Source: Aliarcobacter sp.
Lineage (GTDB): Bacteria > Campylobacterota > Campylobacteria > Campylobacterales > Arcobacteraceae
Assembly (NCBI GenBank): GCA_028703945.1
Contig: JAQVLW010000007.1
Span: 22,027 to 73,644 of the forward strand
Direction of reading: 5' to 3'
DNA: 51,618 nt
The notes beneath the pieces are model-generated. The model saw only the letters and a program-made list of their open reading frames with translations, was not told where the DNA came from and searched no databases. Positions 7,310 to 15,072 of this stretch are shown here, piece after piece; position 1 is the first letter of the stretch, and each line of letters begins with the position of its first letter. The translations under genes were made by a program, and so were the position numbers.

Positions 7310-8703
7310 TTTATAACTCCTTTAGTATTTAAAGATTTAAGATAAGCTGCAAGGGCATCTTTTTCAGCATCAGTTCCAACAAATGGAGGCATATATGGAG
7401 TTCCACCACCTGGAGGAAGATTATTTAATCTATTTCTAATTGCATCATGTGACCAACCAGCTGTTAGTCCTTTTAGTCCATTGATACCATTATTAGTATG
7501 ACAGATACGACACTCTATTTGAAAAATTGATTTTCCAACATCTAAAATATTTGATTTGTCCTCTTTTACAACTTTTTTATCTTCATCTAAAAAAACTGCA
7601 TGTTTTAAAATACCAACTTTATTTAAGTAAGGTACATCTGTAGTTCTAATTCCATTTGAATACATATAGTTATAAATCAAAAATGGTTTTCGTATAAACT
7701 CTCTAACTCTTTCTTCATATCCCCAAAGTACTAAAAATCCAGCAACCATTAAACTAGCTGCAATATAAGGCATTCTTTTTGGAGAGAAATATGCAATAAT
7801 AGTTGTAATAACAATTGAGCCACCAACTCCAATAGCCATAAGATACATTAAATCAAATCTATCTTCAAAAGCTCTTGTCATTACAGCTGTTGGAATCATA
7901 GCAAGGGCTGCAGCTGGAATTTCTGTGTAATACCAATAACCAAAAATAGCACTTAAAGGAACAGTTATCATCATGATTCCTGCTAAAAATTTAACAAGTC
8001 TAGCTTTTGCTTCTTTATCTTCTTCATTTTTTGAAAAAGTTGCAATTATCCAAGTCCACATAATTGCAAGAGCTGCTGCAAATGCAATAGATGTAAATGT
8101 TCTAAATGCAAGGGAAGGCCACCAAGTTGGATTAAATAAAGCATTGTTGTAGTTTACATTCCTAGGGTAAACTTCAGGGTCAACCCAAGGTTGTCCATCA
8201 AAATTTGGAGTAAGCATAAATGCTAAAATAGCTGTAATAATAGCCATTGTTAACCAAGAAGAAATGGCATAATAAACACCGATTCTTACAGTTTTTGCTC
8301 TTCCCTCAGTAGTTTCCTGATTTTTTTTCCAACTCATAAATAGTAAAAGTAAAAGTACAACTTCAAAGTTGAATACAATCCACTCTATAAACCATTTCCA
8401 AAAAAACACTCTAATTAATCCACCAATAGCATTTGGACTTAAAATATTCGCATGTATCCACATACCAACACCTGTTAATGCTCCAATTGAAGTAGAAATA
8501 ATAAAGAAAACCATAACAACTTTAAACGTTAAGTTATACGCAGCCATATCGTTCTTTTTATTTGCCCACCAAGCCATTGCAGCAAGTACAACAGATCCAC
8601 CAACTGCTCCTCCATGAGATACAAAAACATGTATAATCGCATTTATTGCCATTAACATTCTTTGACCTATAAAAGGCATCTCAAAAATGGGGTAATCAAA
8701 CAT
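7306..8703 (-). CDS. CydA-like multihelix membrane protein with C-terminal cytochrome c domain (subunit A)
   Basis: This is the first gene of the four-gene operon. The start is taken at ATG 8703, because GGAGGA at 8711-8717 is spaced correctly for it and not for the TTG six bases upstream; this gives 465 residues. About eight membrane helices occupy residues 15-330. The C-terminus is cytochrome c with CRICH (Cys398, Cys401, His402) and YMPPF (probable axial Met438). His25 in helix 1, the ALTGVGMWI segment and GLIRVFFWKWF recall cytochrome bd subunit I. The His186 position of E. coli CydA appears to be Thr (AFRTFTS). A charged EERVREFIRKP segment links the membrane and haem-c parts. It is likely a subunit of a membrane redox complex with the next gene. 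Confidence 0.65.
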   Translation of the reverse strand: MFDYPIFEMPFIGQRMLMAINAIIHVFVSHGGAVGGSVVLAAMAWWANKKNDMAAYNLTFKVVMVFFIISTSIGALTGVGMWIHANILSPNAIGGLIRVFFWKWFIEWIVFNFEVVLLLLLFMSWKKNQETTEGRAKTVRIGVYYAISSWLTMAIITAILAFMLTPNFDGQPWVDPEVYPRNVNYNNALFNPTWWPSLAFRTFTSIAFAAALAIMWTWIIATFSKNEEDKEAKARLVKFLAGIMMITVPLSAIFGYWYYTEIPAAALAMIPTAVMTRAFEDRFDLMYLMAIGVGGSIVITTIIAYFSPKRMPYIAASLMVAGFLVLWGYEERVREFIRKPFLIYNYMYSNGIRTTDVPYLNKVGILKHAVFLDEDKKVVKEDKSNILDVGKSIFQIECRICHTNNGINGLKGLTAGWSHDAIRNRLNNLPPGGGTPYMPPFVGTDAEKDALAAYLKSLNTKGVIK

Positions 8704-8810
8704 ACCCAAATCCTCCCTATATTTTTATTTGCTTGTGCAGATGCTATTTTAATGCTACTTTGTTAATTGTTCGTTTGTAATTTTTTATTATTTTAAGAGG
8801 ATTAAGAAGT

Positions 8811-9476
8811 TCATTTAATATTTATTTTGTAGCCATTTACTCGGCTTGAGCTTATAATATCATTACCTAAAAGTTGTCTAATTTTATGAATGTGAAAACG
8901 AATTACTCCCATTTTAGAGTTGCTATTTGCAGGATATGCACCTTTTTCTAAATTTTGTGTTGAAACATAATCTCCTTTGAATTTTAATAAATAATCTAAA
9001 ATCAATAAAGCTTTATCTCCTAAAATTATTTCATCTTTATTTTTTAATACTTTTTTGCTAAAAATTTCATATTTAGTATTTTCTTTTAATACAATAGAGT
9101 CTGTATATACATTATATTGTCTTCTAATTAAAGCTTTTATTCTTAAGAGTATTTCTTCTTCATCTATATTTTTAATTACACACTCATCACAACCAGATAA
9201 AAAAGAGGGTTTGATTATATTTTGAATTGATGCAATTACCATTTTCATAGTAATATCTTTATAATCATTTAATAACTGTATTAATTGAAATCTGGGAAGT
9301 GATTTCTCATTAATATTTATTAAATACAAATCATATAAGTTATTATAAATACACTCTAAAAATTCACTATTATTAGAGCAAATATCCACATAAAAATCAT
9401 TATTTTTTAAAATTTCAATAATTTGAGATATTGAACTATCATTACTTTCTAAAACTAAAATTCTTACTGCTTTCAA
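8811..9476 (-). CDS. OmpR-type response regulator with degenerate receiver domain
   Basis: GGAG at 9483-9486 places the start at TTG 9476, giving 221 residues. The receiver (1-115) keeps the fold and the Lys (ECVIKNID), but the phosphoacceptor Asp is Asn54 (YLININE instead of LLDIN). The usual acidic pair is also lost (LVLESND). The C-terminal winged helix (about 130-221) is intact, with RFHIHKIRQLLG as the recognition region and a final VNGYKINIK wing. No kinase gene adjoins it. It is likely a phosphorylation-independent DNA-binding regulator. It ends about 110 bp before the CydA-like operon start, on the same strand and upstream of it. Confidence 0.85.
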   Translation of the reverse strand: MKAVRILVLESNDSSISQIIEILKNNDFYVDICSNNSEFLECIYNNLYDLYLININEKSLPRFQLIQLLNDYKDITMKMVIASIQNIIKPSFLSGCDECVIKNIDEEEILLRIKALIRRQYNVYTDSIVLKENTKYEIFSKKVLKNKDEIILGDKALLILDYLLKFKGDYVSTQNLEKGAYPANSNSKMGVIRFHIHKIRQLLGNDIISSSRVNGYKINIK

Positions 9477-9576
9477 TGTTTTCTCCAATTTTACGATTAA
9501 AGTATTTTAGAGAAAATCTATTAATTATCTGTTAGTTAAACAAGATATAATTCCTAAATTTAATTAAAGATTTAAA

Positions 9577-10131
9577 ATGATAAAACAGGCACAAAAACAT
9601 AATATTACAAATATATCAACACTTATTTTAGATGCAATTCATAATATTGCAAATACACTAACTGGAGAAGATGAAAAATCAAAAATATTAGAAACTTTGG
9701 ATAAATATATAACTATGGATACAAATAGATTAAGTTATAAAAATATCTGGATTTATGAAAAAGAAAATCAAACAGTAGGATTAATCCTTGCTTATAATTC
9801 AAATGATGTAAAAAAGTTAGATGCACCAATTTTAAAACATCTTTCTTCTAAAAATATTTTTAGAGATTCTTTTGATAAAGAGTGTTTTGAAGATGAATTT
9901 TATATTGATACAGTTAGTGTTTCTGAAGAGTTTCAAGGAAAAGGTATTGCAAAAGAGTTTTTTGCATTTATTGAAAAAGAGGCTAAAAATGTAGGATTTG
10001 AAAAAGTTTCACTTTTAGTGGATTTCAAAAATCCAAAAGCACTTGCTTTATATAAAAAAATAGGATTTAAAAAAAATACTATTTTAGAAGTATCAAACCA
10101 TCAATATCATCATATGATAAAGATAATTTGA
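9577..10131 (+). CDS. GNAT-family N-acetyltransferase
   Basis: The 184-residue protein has the GNAT acetyl-CoA site in its C-terminal half: VSVSEEFQGKGIAKEF (motif A, QGKGIA) followed by NPKALALYKKIGFKK (motif B). The N-terminal 80 residues are less typical. The substrate cannot be read from the sequence. It is transcribed alone, divergent from the orphan regulator and convergent with the metal transporter gene, with only 10 bp between the two stop codons and no evident hairpin. Confidence 0.85.
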   Translation: MIKQAQKHNITNISTLILDAIHNIANTLTGEDEKSKILETLDKYITMDTNRLSYKNIWIYEKENQTVGLILAYNSNDVKKLDAPILKHLSSKNIFRDSFDKECFEDEFYIDTVSVSEEFQGKGIAKEFFAFIEKEAKNVGFEKVSLLVDFKNPKALALYKKIGFKKNTILEVSNHQYHHMIKII

Positions 10132-10141
10132 TAAACAAAAC

Positions 10142-11584
10142 TTAGAATTTATTAGCATTTAGAAAAAGTAATAATCCCAAAATAAACATAAAAATTGGAG
10201 AAGCAATTTCTAAAATATTTACAAATTTTGCCGATTTTTGAGAAGCTTTATTTAAGGAAACTCCTAAAAATGAAGAAACAAAAAGGACAAAAGCCATACC
10301 TAGACTTATACTAATACTCGCAAGTATTACAGCAAAATACGTTTTTAATAAAAAGGCATAAACAAAAAGTAGAACAGTCCCTGGACAAGGAATAATTCCA
10401 GCAGTTAATATAAAAATTAAATCTTGTTTTTTACTCCTAATTGGAATAATTACAGGTTTATTCGAAACTGCTTTTACAAAATTCATATTTGAAGAAACTG
10501 CTGTAAACTTAGTAGTTTTTAAATCCACACTACAACAACAAGAGCATGATTTTTTACTTAGTTTTCTATATAAAATATATAAAGCTAAAAACATAATAAT
10601 CAAAGCTGAAAAACTTGTAATATATAAAATCGAATCTTCCATAAATCTATTTAAAACACTTTGTAAAATAAAAACAGAAAATAATACTATTGCTAAAGCT
10701 CCAAGTATATGAATAAAAGCCGTAACTAAAGAGATAACAAAAGCTTCAAAGAAAGAGCTTTTTTGAGAGCTAAAATATGAAAATGCCAAAGCTTTTCCAT
10801 GACCTGGTCCAAAAGCATGAATAACCCCATAAATAAATGAAGCCATAAGTAAAAAAACTAAAGCTAAATAGTCACCATTTTGTACATCAATTAAATATTT
10901 TTTTATATTATTTGTAAATTTTTCTAATATTGTTGGAGTTTTTTCAGTAATTTTTTCTTCTTTAATTTCTTTGCTTTCTATTTTTTCTTCAACAATTTCT
11001 TCTTTAGTATTCTCCTGTTTTGATATTAAAGTTGGTGCATCTATTAAAAAACTAACATCATTCATATTTGTAGTTTTTGAAATTTTATAAGGAATATACA
11101 TTAATTGCTTTTTATCAGCAAATACAATATCAAAATAATTTTGCTCATCTATAATTTTAATATATAAAATATTTTTATCATAAATTTTATAGTTCAAATC
11201 AATATTATATTCAAAACTCAAAGTTGAGTTTTTATAACTCATTTTGTAATCTTTAATTTCAAAAAAGTTTGATTTTTCATTTATTTGTTTGTCATAAGAA
11301 ATAGAAGTTATAAAATTTTTTGGTTTTAAGTAATCAGTTAAAGCAGTTTCAATGATAGCTAACTCTTTTTCATCAAAAGTAGCATTTAAATTTGCATCAT
11401 ATATTTGTAATAATTCTTTTGTAAATTCATTTGCAAAAACCCAATTTACTTTTAGTGTTTTAATATTTTCTTTATCTGCTTTTATTTGGATTGAAACATG
11501 TGTTTTTGGTGTATAAATAGAACATAAAGAACATCCAAAAAGGATGCTCTTTAGAAATAGTAATATTAAGAAATATCTTATCAT
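10142..11584 (-). CDS. DUF1007-NicO fusion metal transporter
   Basis: The 480-residue protein starts with a signal-like helix, then a Cys-containing segment (FGCSLCSIYTPKTHV) and a periplasmic domain typical of DUF1007 (about 30-190). A charged linker (190-220) follows. The C-terminal half is a NicO/RcnA-type permease with the metal motif VIHAFGPGHGKALAF (His256, His262) and GIIPCPGTVLL. A cytoplasmic loop carries a Cys cluster (Cys347, 349, 350, 351). NicO proteins move Ni, Co or related divalent metals. The gene overlaps the ZnuA stop by 4 bp, so zinc handling is the likeliest role. No ABC permease or ATPase is nearby. Confidence 0.8.
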   Translation of the reverse strand: MIRYFLILLFLKSILFGCSLCSIYTPKTHVSIQIKADKENIKTLKVNWVFANEFTKELLQIYDANLNATFDEKELAIIETALTDYLKPKNFITSISYDKQINEKSNFFEIKDYKMSYKNSTLSFEYNIDLNYKIYDKNILYIKIIDEQNYFDIVFADKKQLMYIPYKISKTTNMNDVSFLIDAPTLISKQENTKEEIVEEKIESKEIKEEKITEKTPTILEKFTNNIKKYLIDVQNGDYLALVFLLMASFIYGVIHAFGPGHGKALAFSYFSSQKSSFFEAFVISLVTAFIHILGALAIVLFSVFILQSVLNRFMEDSILYITSFSALIIMFLALYILYRKLSKKSCSCCCSVDLKTTKFTAVSSNMNFVKAVSNKPVIIPIRSKKQDLIFILTAGIIPCPGTVLLFVYAFLLKTYFAVILASISISLGMAFVLFVSSFLGVSLNKASQKSAKFVNILEIASPIFMFILGLLLFLNANKF

Positions 11585-12453
11585 TTATAGCTATTTGCTA
11601 TTTGGTTTGCAGTATCTAACATACTTTCTTTCCAATTACCAGAGATTGGATCAATCGCAATTACATTAGCATTGATATTTTTAGAAATTGTTTTAGCACT
11701 TTTTTGTGAAAATTGTGGAGCTACAAAAACAATTTTTATATCATATTTTTTTGCTTCTTCAATTAATTCAACTAATTCATTTGGTTTTGGCTCTTTTCCT
11801 TCTATTTCAATAGAAATTTGCTCCAAATCATATCTTTTTGCAAAATATCCCCAAGATGGATGAAATACCATAAATGCTTTATCTTTATATGGACTCAAAA
11901 TCGTTTTAATATTTTCATCTAAAGTATCTAACTCTTTTATAAATTCTTCATAATTTGTTTTATAAAAATCACTATTTTGTGAATCTATTTCAAGCATAGC
12001 CTCATAAATATTTTTTGCTTGAATTTTAACTAAAAGAGGATCTAACCAAACATGTGGATCTAAACCTGAATGGTCATGTTCCTCATGTTTTGCATCTACA
12101 GTAGCTTCATCATGATGATTATGTTCTTGCATTTGTATTTTCTCAATTCCTTTTGTAGTATCTACAAATAGAGTATTTTTAGCATTTTGTTTAAACTTAT
12201 CCATCCAAGCTTGTTCAAAAGGATCTCCTACTAGAAAGTAAGCTTTTGAATTAACTAAAGATTTCATTTGAGATGGTTTTGGCTCATAATTATGAGGTGA
12301 ACTTCCTGGTTTTACCATAACATTTATTTCAAATTTATCTTTTACTATTTTTTCTACAAAATATTTTTGAGGTAAAATATTAACTGTTATTTCTGGTTTT
12401 GAAGCATTTAAAAGTGTAAAAAATGCAATACATAAAAACAATATTTTTTTCAA
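11581..12453 (-). CDS. znuA: Zinc-binding periplasmic protein, ZnuA family
   Basis: The start is TTG 12453 (MKKILFLC), six bases after AGGAG at 12460-12464; the TTG at 12459 abuts the AGGAG and cannot be used. The 290-residue protein has a signal peptide (1-16) and the cluster A-I solute-binding fold. Metal ligands are visible in GSSPHNYEP, DPHVWLDP and MVFHPSWGYF, plus the DPISG acidic motif near the end. A His/Asp-rich loop (EHNHHDEATVDAKHEEHDH) is typical of zinc-specific members. Its partner in the operon is a NicO-type transporter rather than ZnuBC. The promoter region holds two operator palindromes shared with the divergent Fur-family gene. Confidence 0.85.
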   Translation of the reverse strand: MKKILFLCIAFFTLLNASKPEITVNILPQKYFVEKIVKDKFEINVMVKPGSSPHNYEPKPSQMKSLVNSKAYFLVGDPFEQAWMDKFKQNAKNTLFVDTTKGIEKIQMQEHNHHDEATVDAKHEEHDHSGLDPHVWLDPLLVKIQAKNIYEAMLEIDSQNSDFYKTNYEEFIKELDTLDENIKTILSPYKDKAFMVFHPSWGYFAKRYDLEQISIEIEGKEPKPNELVELIEEAKKYDIKIVFVAPQFSQKSAKTISKNINANVIAIDPISGNWKESMLDTANQIANSYK

Positions 12454-12475
12454 AATCAACTCCTATTTTATTTCT

Positions 12476-12488
12476 GCAACTTAGTTGC
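12476..12488. promoter_or_regulatory. Putative Zur-type operator 1
   Basis: GCAACTTAGTTGC is a perfect palindrome (GCAAC-TTA-GTTGC) 22 bp upstream of the znuA start codon. A near-identical copy lies 46 bp away, close to the divergent Fur-family gene. Because the only adjacent regulator is of the Fur family and the regulated gene is znuA-like, a zinc-responsive operator is the natural reading. Confidence 0.65.
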
Positions 12489-12521
12489 GATTTTGGAATT
12501 CTAATTAATTTATTCTTTAAT

Positions 12522-12534
12522 GCAACTTAGTTGT
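12522..12534. promoter_or_regulatory. Putative Zur-type operator 2
   Basis: GCAACTTAGTTGT matches operator 1 in 12 of 13 bases, and the flanking T before it is also shared. It sits just upstream of the extended -10 (TTGCTATAAT, 12556-12565) of the divergent Fur-family gene, over its -35 region, so binding there would repress that gene. Confidence 0.65.
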
Positions 12535-12555
12535 AAAACTGATTTTAAATATAAA

Positions 12556-12565
12556 TTGCTATAAT
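12556..12565 (+). promoter_or_regulatory. Extended -10 promoter of the Fur-family gene, possibly leaderless
   Basis: TTGCTATAAT contains TGnTATAAT. The hexamer ends 7 bases before the ATG at 12573, so transcription should begin at about 12572, at or next to the start codon. No ribosome-binding site is present, which fits a leaderless mRNA. Confidence 0.55.
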
Positions 12566-12572
12566 AAATACC

Positions 12573-12947
12573 ATGGATAAAATAAATAACTTAACAGACA
12601 TTACAAATATCAAGCTAACAAGTGCTAGAAAATCAATTCTAGAAATCATGATTAATTCAAATAAACCCTTGTCATACGAAGATATGAAAGATTTAATTTC
12701 TATGGATAAGGCTACTTTTTATAGAAATATCACAATTTTTGAAGAAGAAAATATTATTAGTTCTTTTGAATCAAATGATAAAAAAAGATACTTTGAAATC
12801 AAAAAAACTCAACATTCACACTTCATTTGTTCAACTTGTTCAAAAATCGAGTGTATTCATGAAAAGTTAGATTTTCATTTGCCTGAATATAAAATTGAAA
12901 ACATCATAATTAAAGGCATTTGTAAAATTTGCCTAAATACTAAATAA
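12573..12947 (+). CDS. Fur-family metalloregulator, probable Zur
   Basis: The 124-residue protein has the Fur winged-helix domain (residues 10-75; LTSARKSILEIM, then the recognition helix region MDKATFYRNITIFEEE). A short dimerisation domain follows, with HSHFICSTCSKIEC and a second zinc pair, CKIC, near the end. It is shorter than the true Fur at 48524. Context (divergent znuA-nicO with shared palindromes) points to zinc sensing; PerR- or nickel-type roles are less likely. nhaA follows 9 bp downstream on the same strand and may be read through. Confidence 0.8.
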   Translation: MDKINNLTDITNIKLTSARKSILEIMINSNKPLSYEDMKDLISMDKATFYRNITIFEEENIISSFESNDKKRYFEIKKTQHSHFICSTCSKIECIHEKLDFHLPEYKIENIIIKGICKICLNTK

Positions 12948-12956
12948 GAAAAATAT

Positions 12957-14252
12957 ATGATAAAAAAATTTATTATAATTGAAGATTTTATATCAAAAGA
13001 AGCCTTAAGCGGTATTATCTTATTTATTGCAACTATTGCTGCTGTTATTGTTGCTAACTCTGCTTGGGGAGCAGAATATTATAATTTATGGCATATGCCT
13101 TTGGGTATTACACTTGGAGATAAAACTATCTCTATGAGTTTAACATATTGGATAAACGATGGTCTTATGGCTTTATTTTTCTTAATGGTTGGACTTGAAA
13201 TAAAAAGAGAAATGGTAATTGGTGAACTTTCATCAGTTTCAAAAGCCTCTTTTCCAATAGTTGCAGCCCTTGGAGGAATGGTAATTCCAGCACTCATTTA
13301 TGTGGCATTTAATCCAAATAATTTCATAGGTTTTGGTATTCCAATGGCAACAGATATTGCATTTGCTTTGGGAATCTTGATGCTTTTAGGAACAAAAGTA
13401 AATCCAGCATTAAAACTATTTTTAATGGCATTAGCAGTTGTTGATGACTTGGGAGCTGTTTTAGTGGTTGCAACTGTTTATACAAGTGAAATTAAAGTCG
13501 AATATTTTTTACATGCAGGAATTACTTATGCTTTAATTTGGTTTTTAAATTATAGTGGTGTAAAAAAGATATTGCCTTATTTGATTTTAGGCGTGTTTTT
13601 GTGGGTGTTTATCCATGAAATTGGAATTCATGCCACAATTGCTGGAGTTTTATTAGCTTTTGCAATTCCTATTAGTTCTAAAATTAATGAAAAACAATTT
13701 ATTGAGAAAACAAGAGAATCAGTGGATGATTTTGAAAAAAACATAGATACTATTCCTATTTTAAACCATCATCAAATAGATGCTCTTGAAGGCATTGCTC
13801 ACGGTTATGACAAGGTACAAAATCCACTGGTAAGACTTGAACATAATCTTCATGGAATATCAGTTTTTTTTATTATGCCTTTATTTGCTTTTTCAAATGC
13901 AGGAGTTTTAATAGATTTTTCAACTGTTTCAGCAAACTTAATGATAGTTTTAGGGGTTCTTTTTGGTCTAATTTTAGGAAAACCAATTGGAATTGTGGGA
14001 TTTACTTACCTTTTAACAAAACTAAAAATAATCAAAAAACCAGATAATATCTCTTGGTTTGAAGTAATAGCAGTTGGATTTTTAGGTGGAATCGGATTTA
14101 CAATGTCGATATTTATAACTCACTTAGCTTTTAATGATGAGGGAATTATTGCAGCAGTTAAACTTGGGATTTTTGCAGCATCACTAATTGCAGCAATATT
14201 AGGTGTTATTTTAGTTTTAGCAAGTAGTAAAAAACTAAAAGATAGAGTTTAA
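12957..14252 (+). CDS. nhaA: Na+/H+ antiporter NhaA
   Basis: The 431-residue inner-membrane protein has the NhaA signatures ATDIAFALGILMLLG and LMALAVVDDLGAVLVVA; the paired Asp residues of the latter bind Na+ and H+. GFLGGIGFTMSIFI lies near the C-terminus. It exchanges protons for sodium and supports pH and salt homeostasis. The length is slightly above E. coli NhaA (388), from a central insertion with a His-rich NHHQIDALEGIAHGY segment between helices. It sits 9 bp after the Fur-family gene and ends in a perfect palindrome shared with the convergent SDR gene. Confidence 0.95.
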   Translation: MIKKFIIIEDFISKEALSGIILFIATIAAVIVANSAWGAEYYNLWHMPLGITLGDKTISMSLTYWINDGLMALFFLMVGLEIKREMVIGELSSVSKASFPIVAALGGMVIPALIYVAFNPNNFIGFGIPMATDIAFALGILMLLGTKVNPALKLFLMALAVVDDLGAVLVVATVYTSEIKVEYFLHAGITYALIWFLNYSGVKKILPYLILGVFLWVFIHEIGIHATIAGVLLAFAIPISSKINEKQFIEKTRESVDDFEKNIDTIPILNHHQIDALEGIAHGYDKVQNPLVRLEHNLHGISVFFIMPLFAFSNAGVLIDFSTVSANLMIVLGVLFGLILGKPIGIVGFTYLLTKLKIIKKPDNISWFEVIAVGFLGGIGFTMSIFITHLAFNDEGIIAAVKLGIFAASLIAAILGVILVLASSKKLKDRV

Positions 14253-14264
14253 ACTCTATCTTTT
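14237..14264. terminator. Bidirectional palindromic terminator
   Basis: This is a perfect 28-bp palindrome: AAAAGATAGAGTTT (14237-14250) followed directly by its reverse complement AAACTCTATCTTTT (14251-14264). It contains the nhaA stop codon and reaches the SDR stop codon. The A/T tails serve as U-tracts on either strand. Confidence 0.8.
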
Positions 14265-14967
14265 ATCTTGGATATGAACAATTATTTATATCTAAACAAA
14301 TTCCATTTATATACTCAGGACAATCAGTTGCTAACCAAACAATAGCTTTGGCAACCTCTTCAGCTCTTGCAAATCTTCCAGTTACTACGGTTTTTTTGAA
14401 TTCTGCTTTTCTCTCTTCACTATTATCTTTTTGCATATCAGTTTCAGTTGGACTTGGAGCAACACAATTTACAGTGATTCCATAACTTCCTAACATTTTC
14501 CCATATATTTTTGTAGCATTTATAAGCCCTGCTTTTGCAATTCCATACCAAACATCTGGATGTCCAATTTGTCCAGCAATTGAAGCTGTGTTTACAATTC
14601 TTCCATATTTTTGTTTTTTCATATGTTCACAAAAAATATTCATTAATTCAACTGGCGTATATAAATCCACATTCATAATATGCTCACGGGCATCTTTTGG
14701 ATAGTTATTATAAGTATATTTTGGTTGCATATATCCAGCATTATTAATTAAAATATCAATATTTCCAACTGTTTTTGCAAGTTCTGGTAAACCATCTACA
14801 TCTGATAAATCATATTCAATAGCTGTTACATTTTTTACTCCAACTATTGGACAAGTATCAAAATCACGAGCCACAATGATAACTTCATATCCAAACTCTA
14901 ACATAGCTCTAGAAACTGCTAAACCTATTCCTTTATTTCCACCTGTTATTAATACTCTTTTTGACAT
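14263..14967 (-). CDS. Short-chain dehydrogenase/reductase
   Basis: The start is ATG 14967, because GGAG precedes it; the TTG four codons upstream includes that GGAG region. This gives 234 residues. Classical SDR motifs are in order: VLITGGNKGIG (NAD(P) loop), a NNAG motif in ILINNAGYM, the catalytic Ser in NTASIAG, and YGIAK (Tyr-xxx-Lys). The end has the usual GICLDINN. An Arg (VARDF) after strand 2 hints at NADP, but the substrate cannot be inferred. It has its own promoter region, divergent from the Cache kinase. Confidence 0.85.
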   Translation of the reverse strand: MSKRVLITGGNKGIGLAVSRAMLEFGYEVIIVARDFDTCPIVGVKNVTAIEYDLSDVDGLPELAKTVGNIDILINNAGYMQPKYTYNNYPKDAREHIMNVDLYTPVELMNIFCEHMKKQKYGRIVNTASIAGQIGHPDVWYGIAKAGLINATKIYGKMLGSYGITVNCVAPSPTETDMQKDNSEERKAEFKKTVVTGRFARAEEVAKAIVWLATDCPEYINGICLDINNCSYPR

Positions 14968-15006
14968 TTTTTTCTCCAATTTTTAATAATTTATTATATA
15001 TACAGA

Positions 15007-15048
15007 TTGATGTTAATCATCTTAATAAGATTTACTTTATGATAAAAT
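15007..15048 (+). promoter_or_regulatory. FNR/CRP-like class II promoter of the Cache histidine kinase
   Basis: TTGATGTTAATCAT (15007-15020) matches TTGAT-N4-ATCAA at nine of ten positions. A -10 hexamer, TAAAAT, lies at 15043-15048. With the usual -12 to -7 placement, the start site is 15055 and the box is centred at exactly -41.5, the class II activator position. The leader would be 18 nt with an AGGA ribosome-binding site. Confidence 0.6.
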
Positions 15049-15072
15049 ATATTATTAAAAACTAGGATTCAT

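Noticed and set aside
8811..9476. A two-component system made with the Cache kinase at 15073
   Set aside because: The receiver lacks the phosphoacceptor Asp and the genes are 5.6 kb apart with unrelated genes between.
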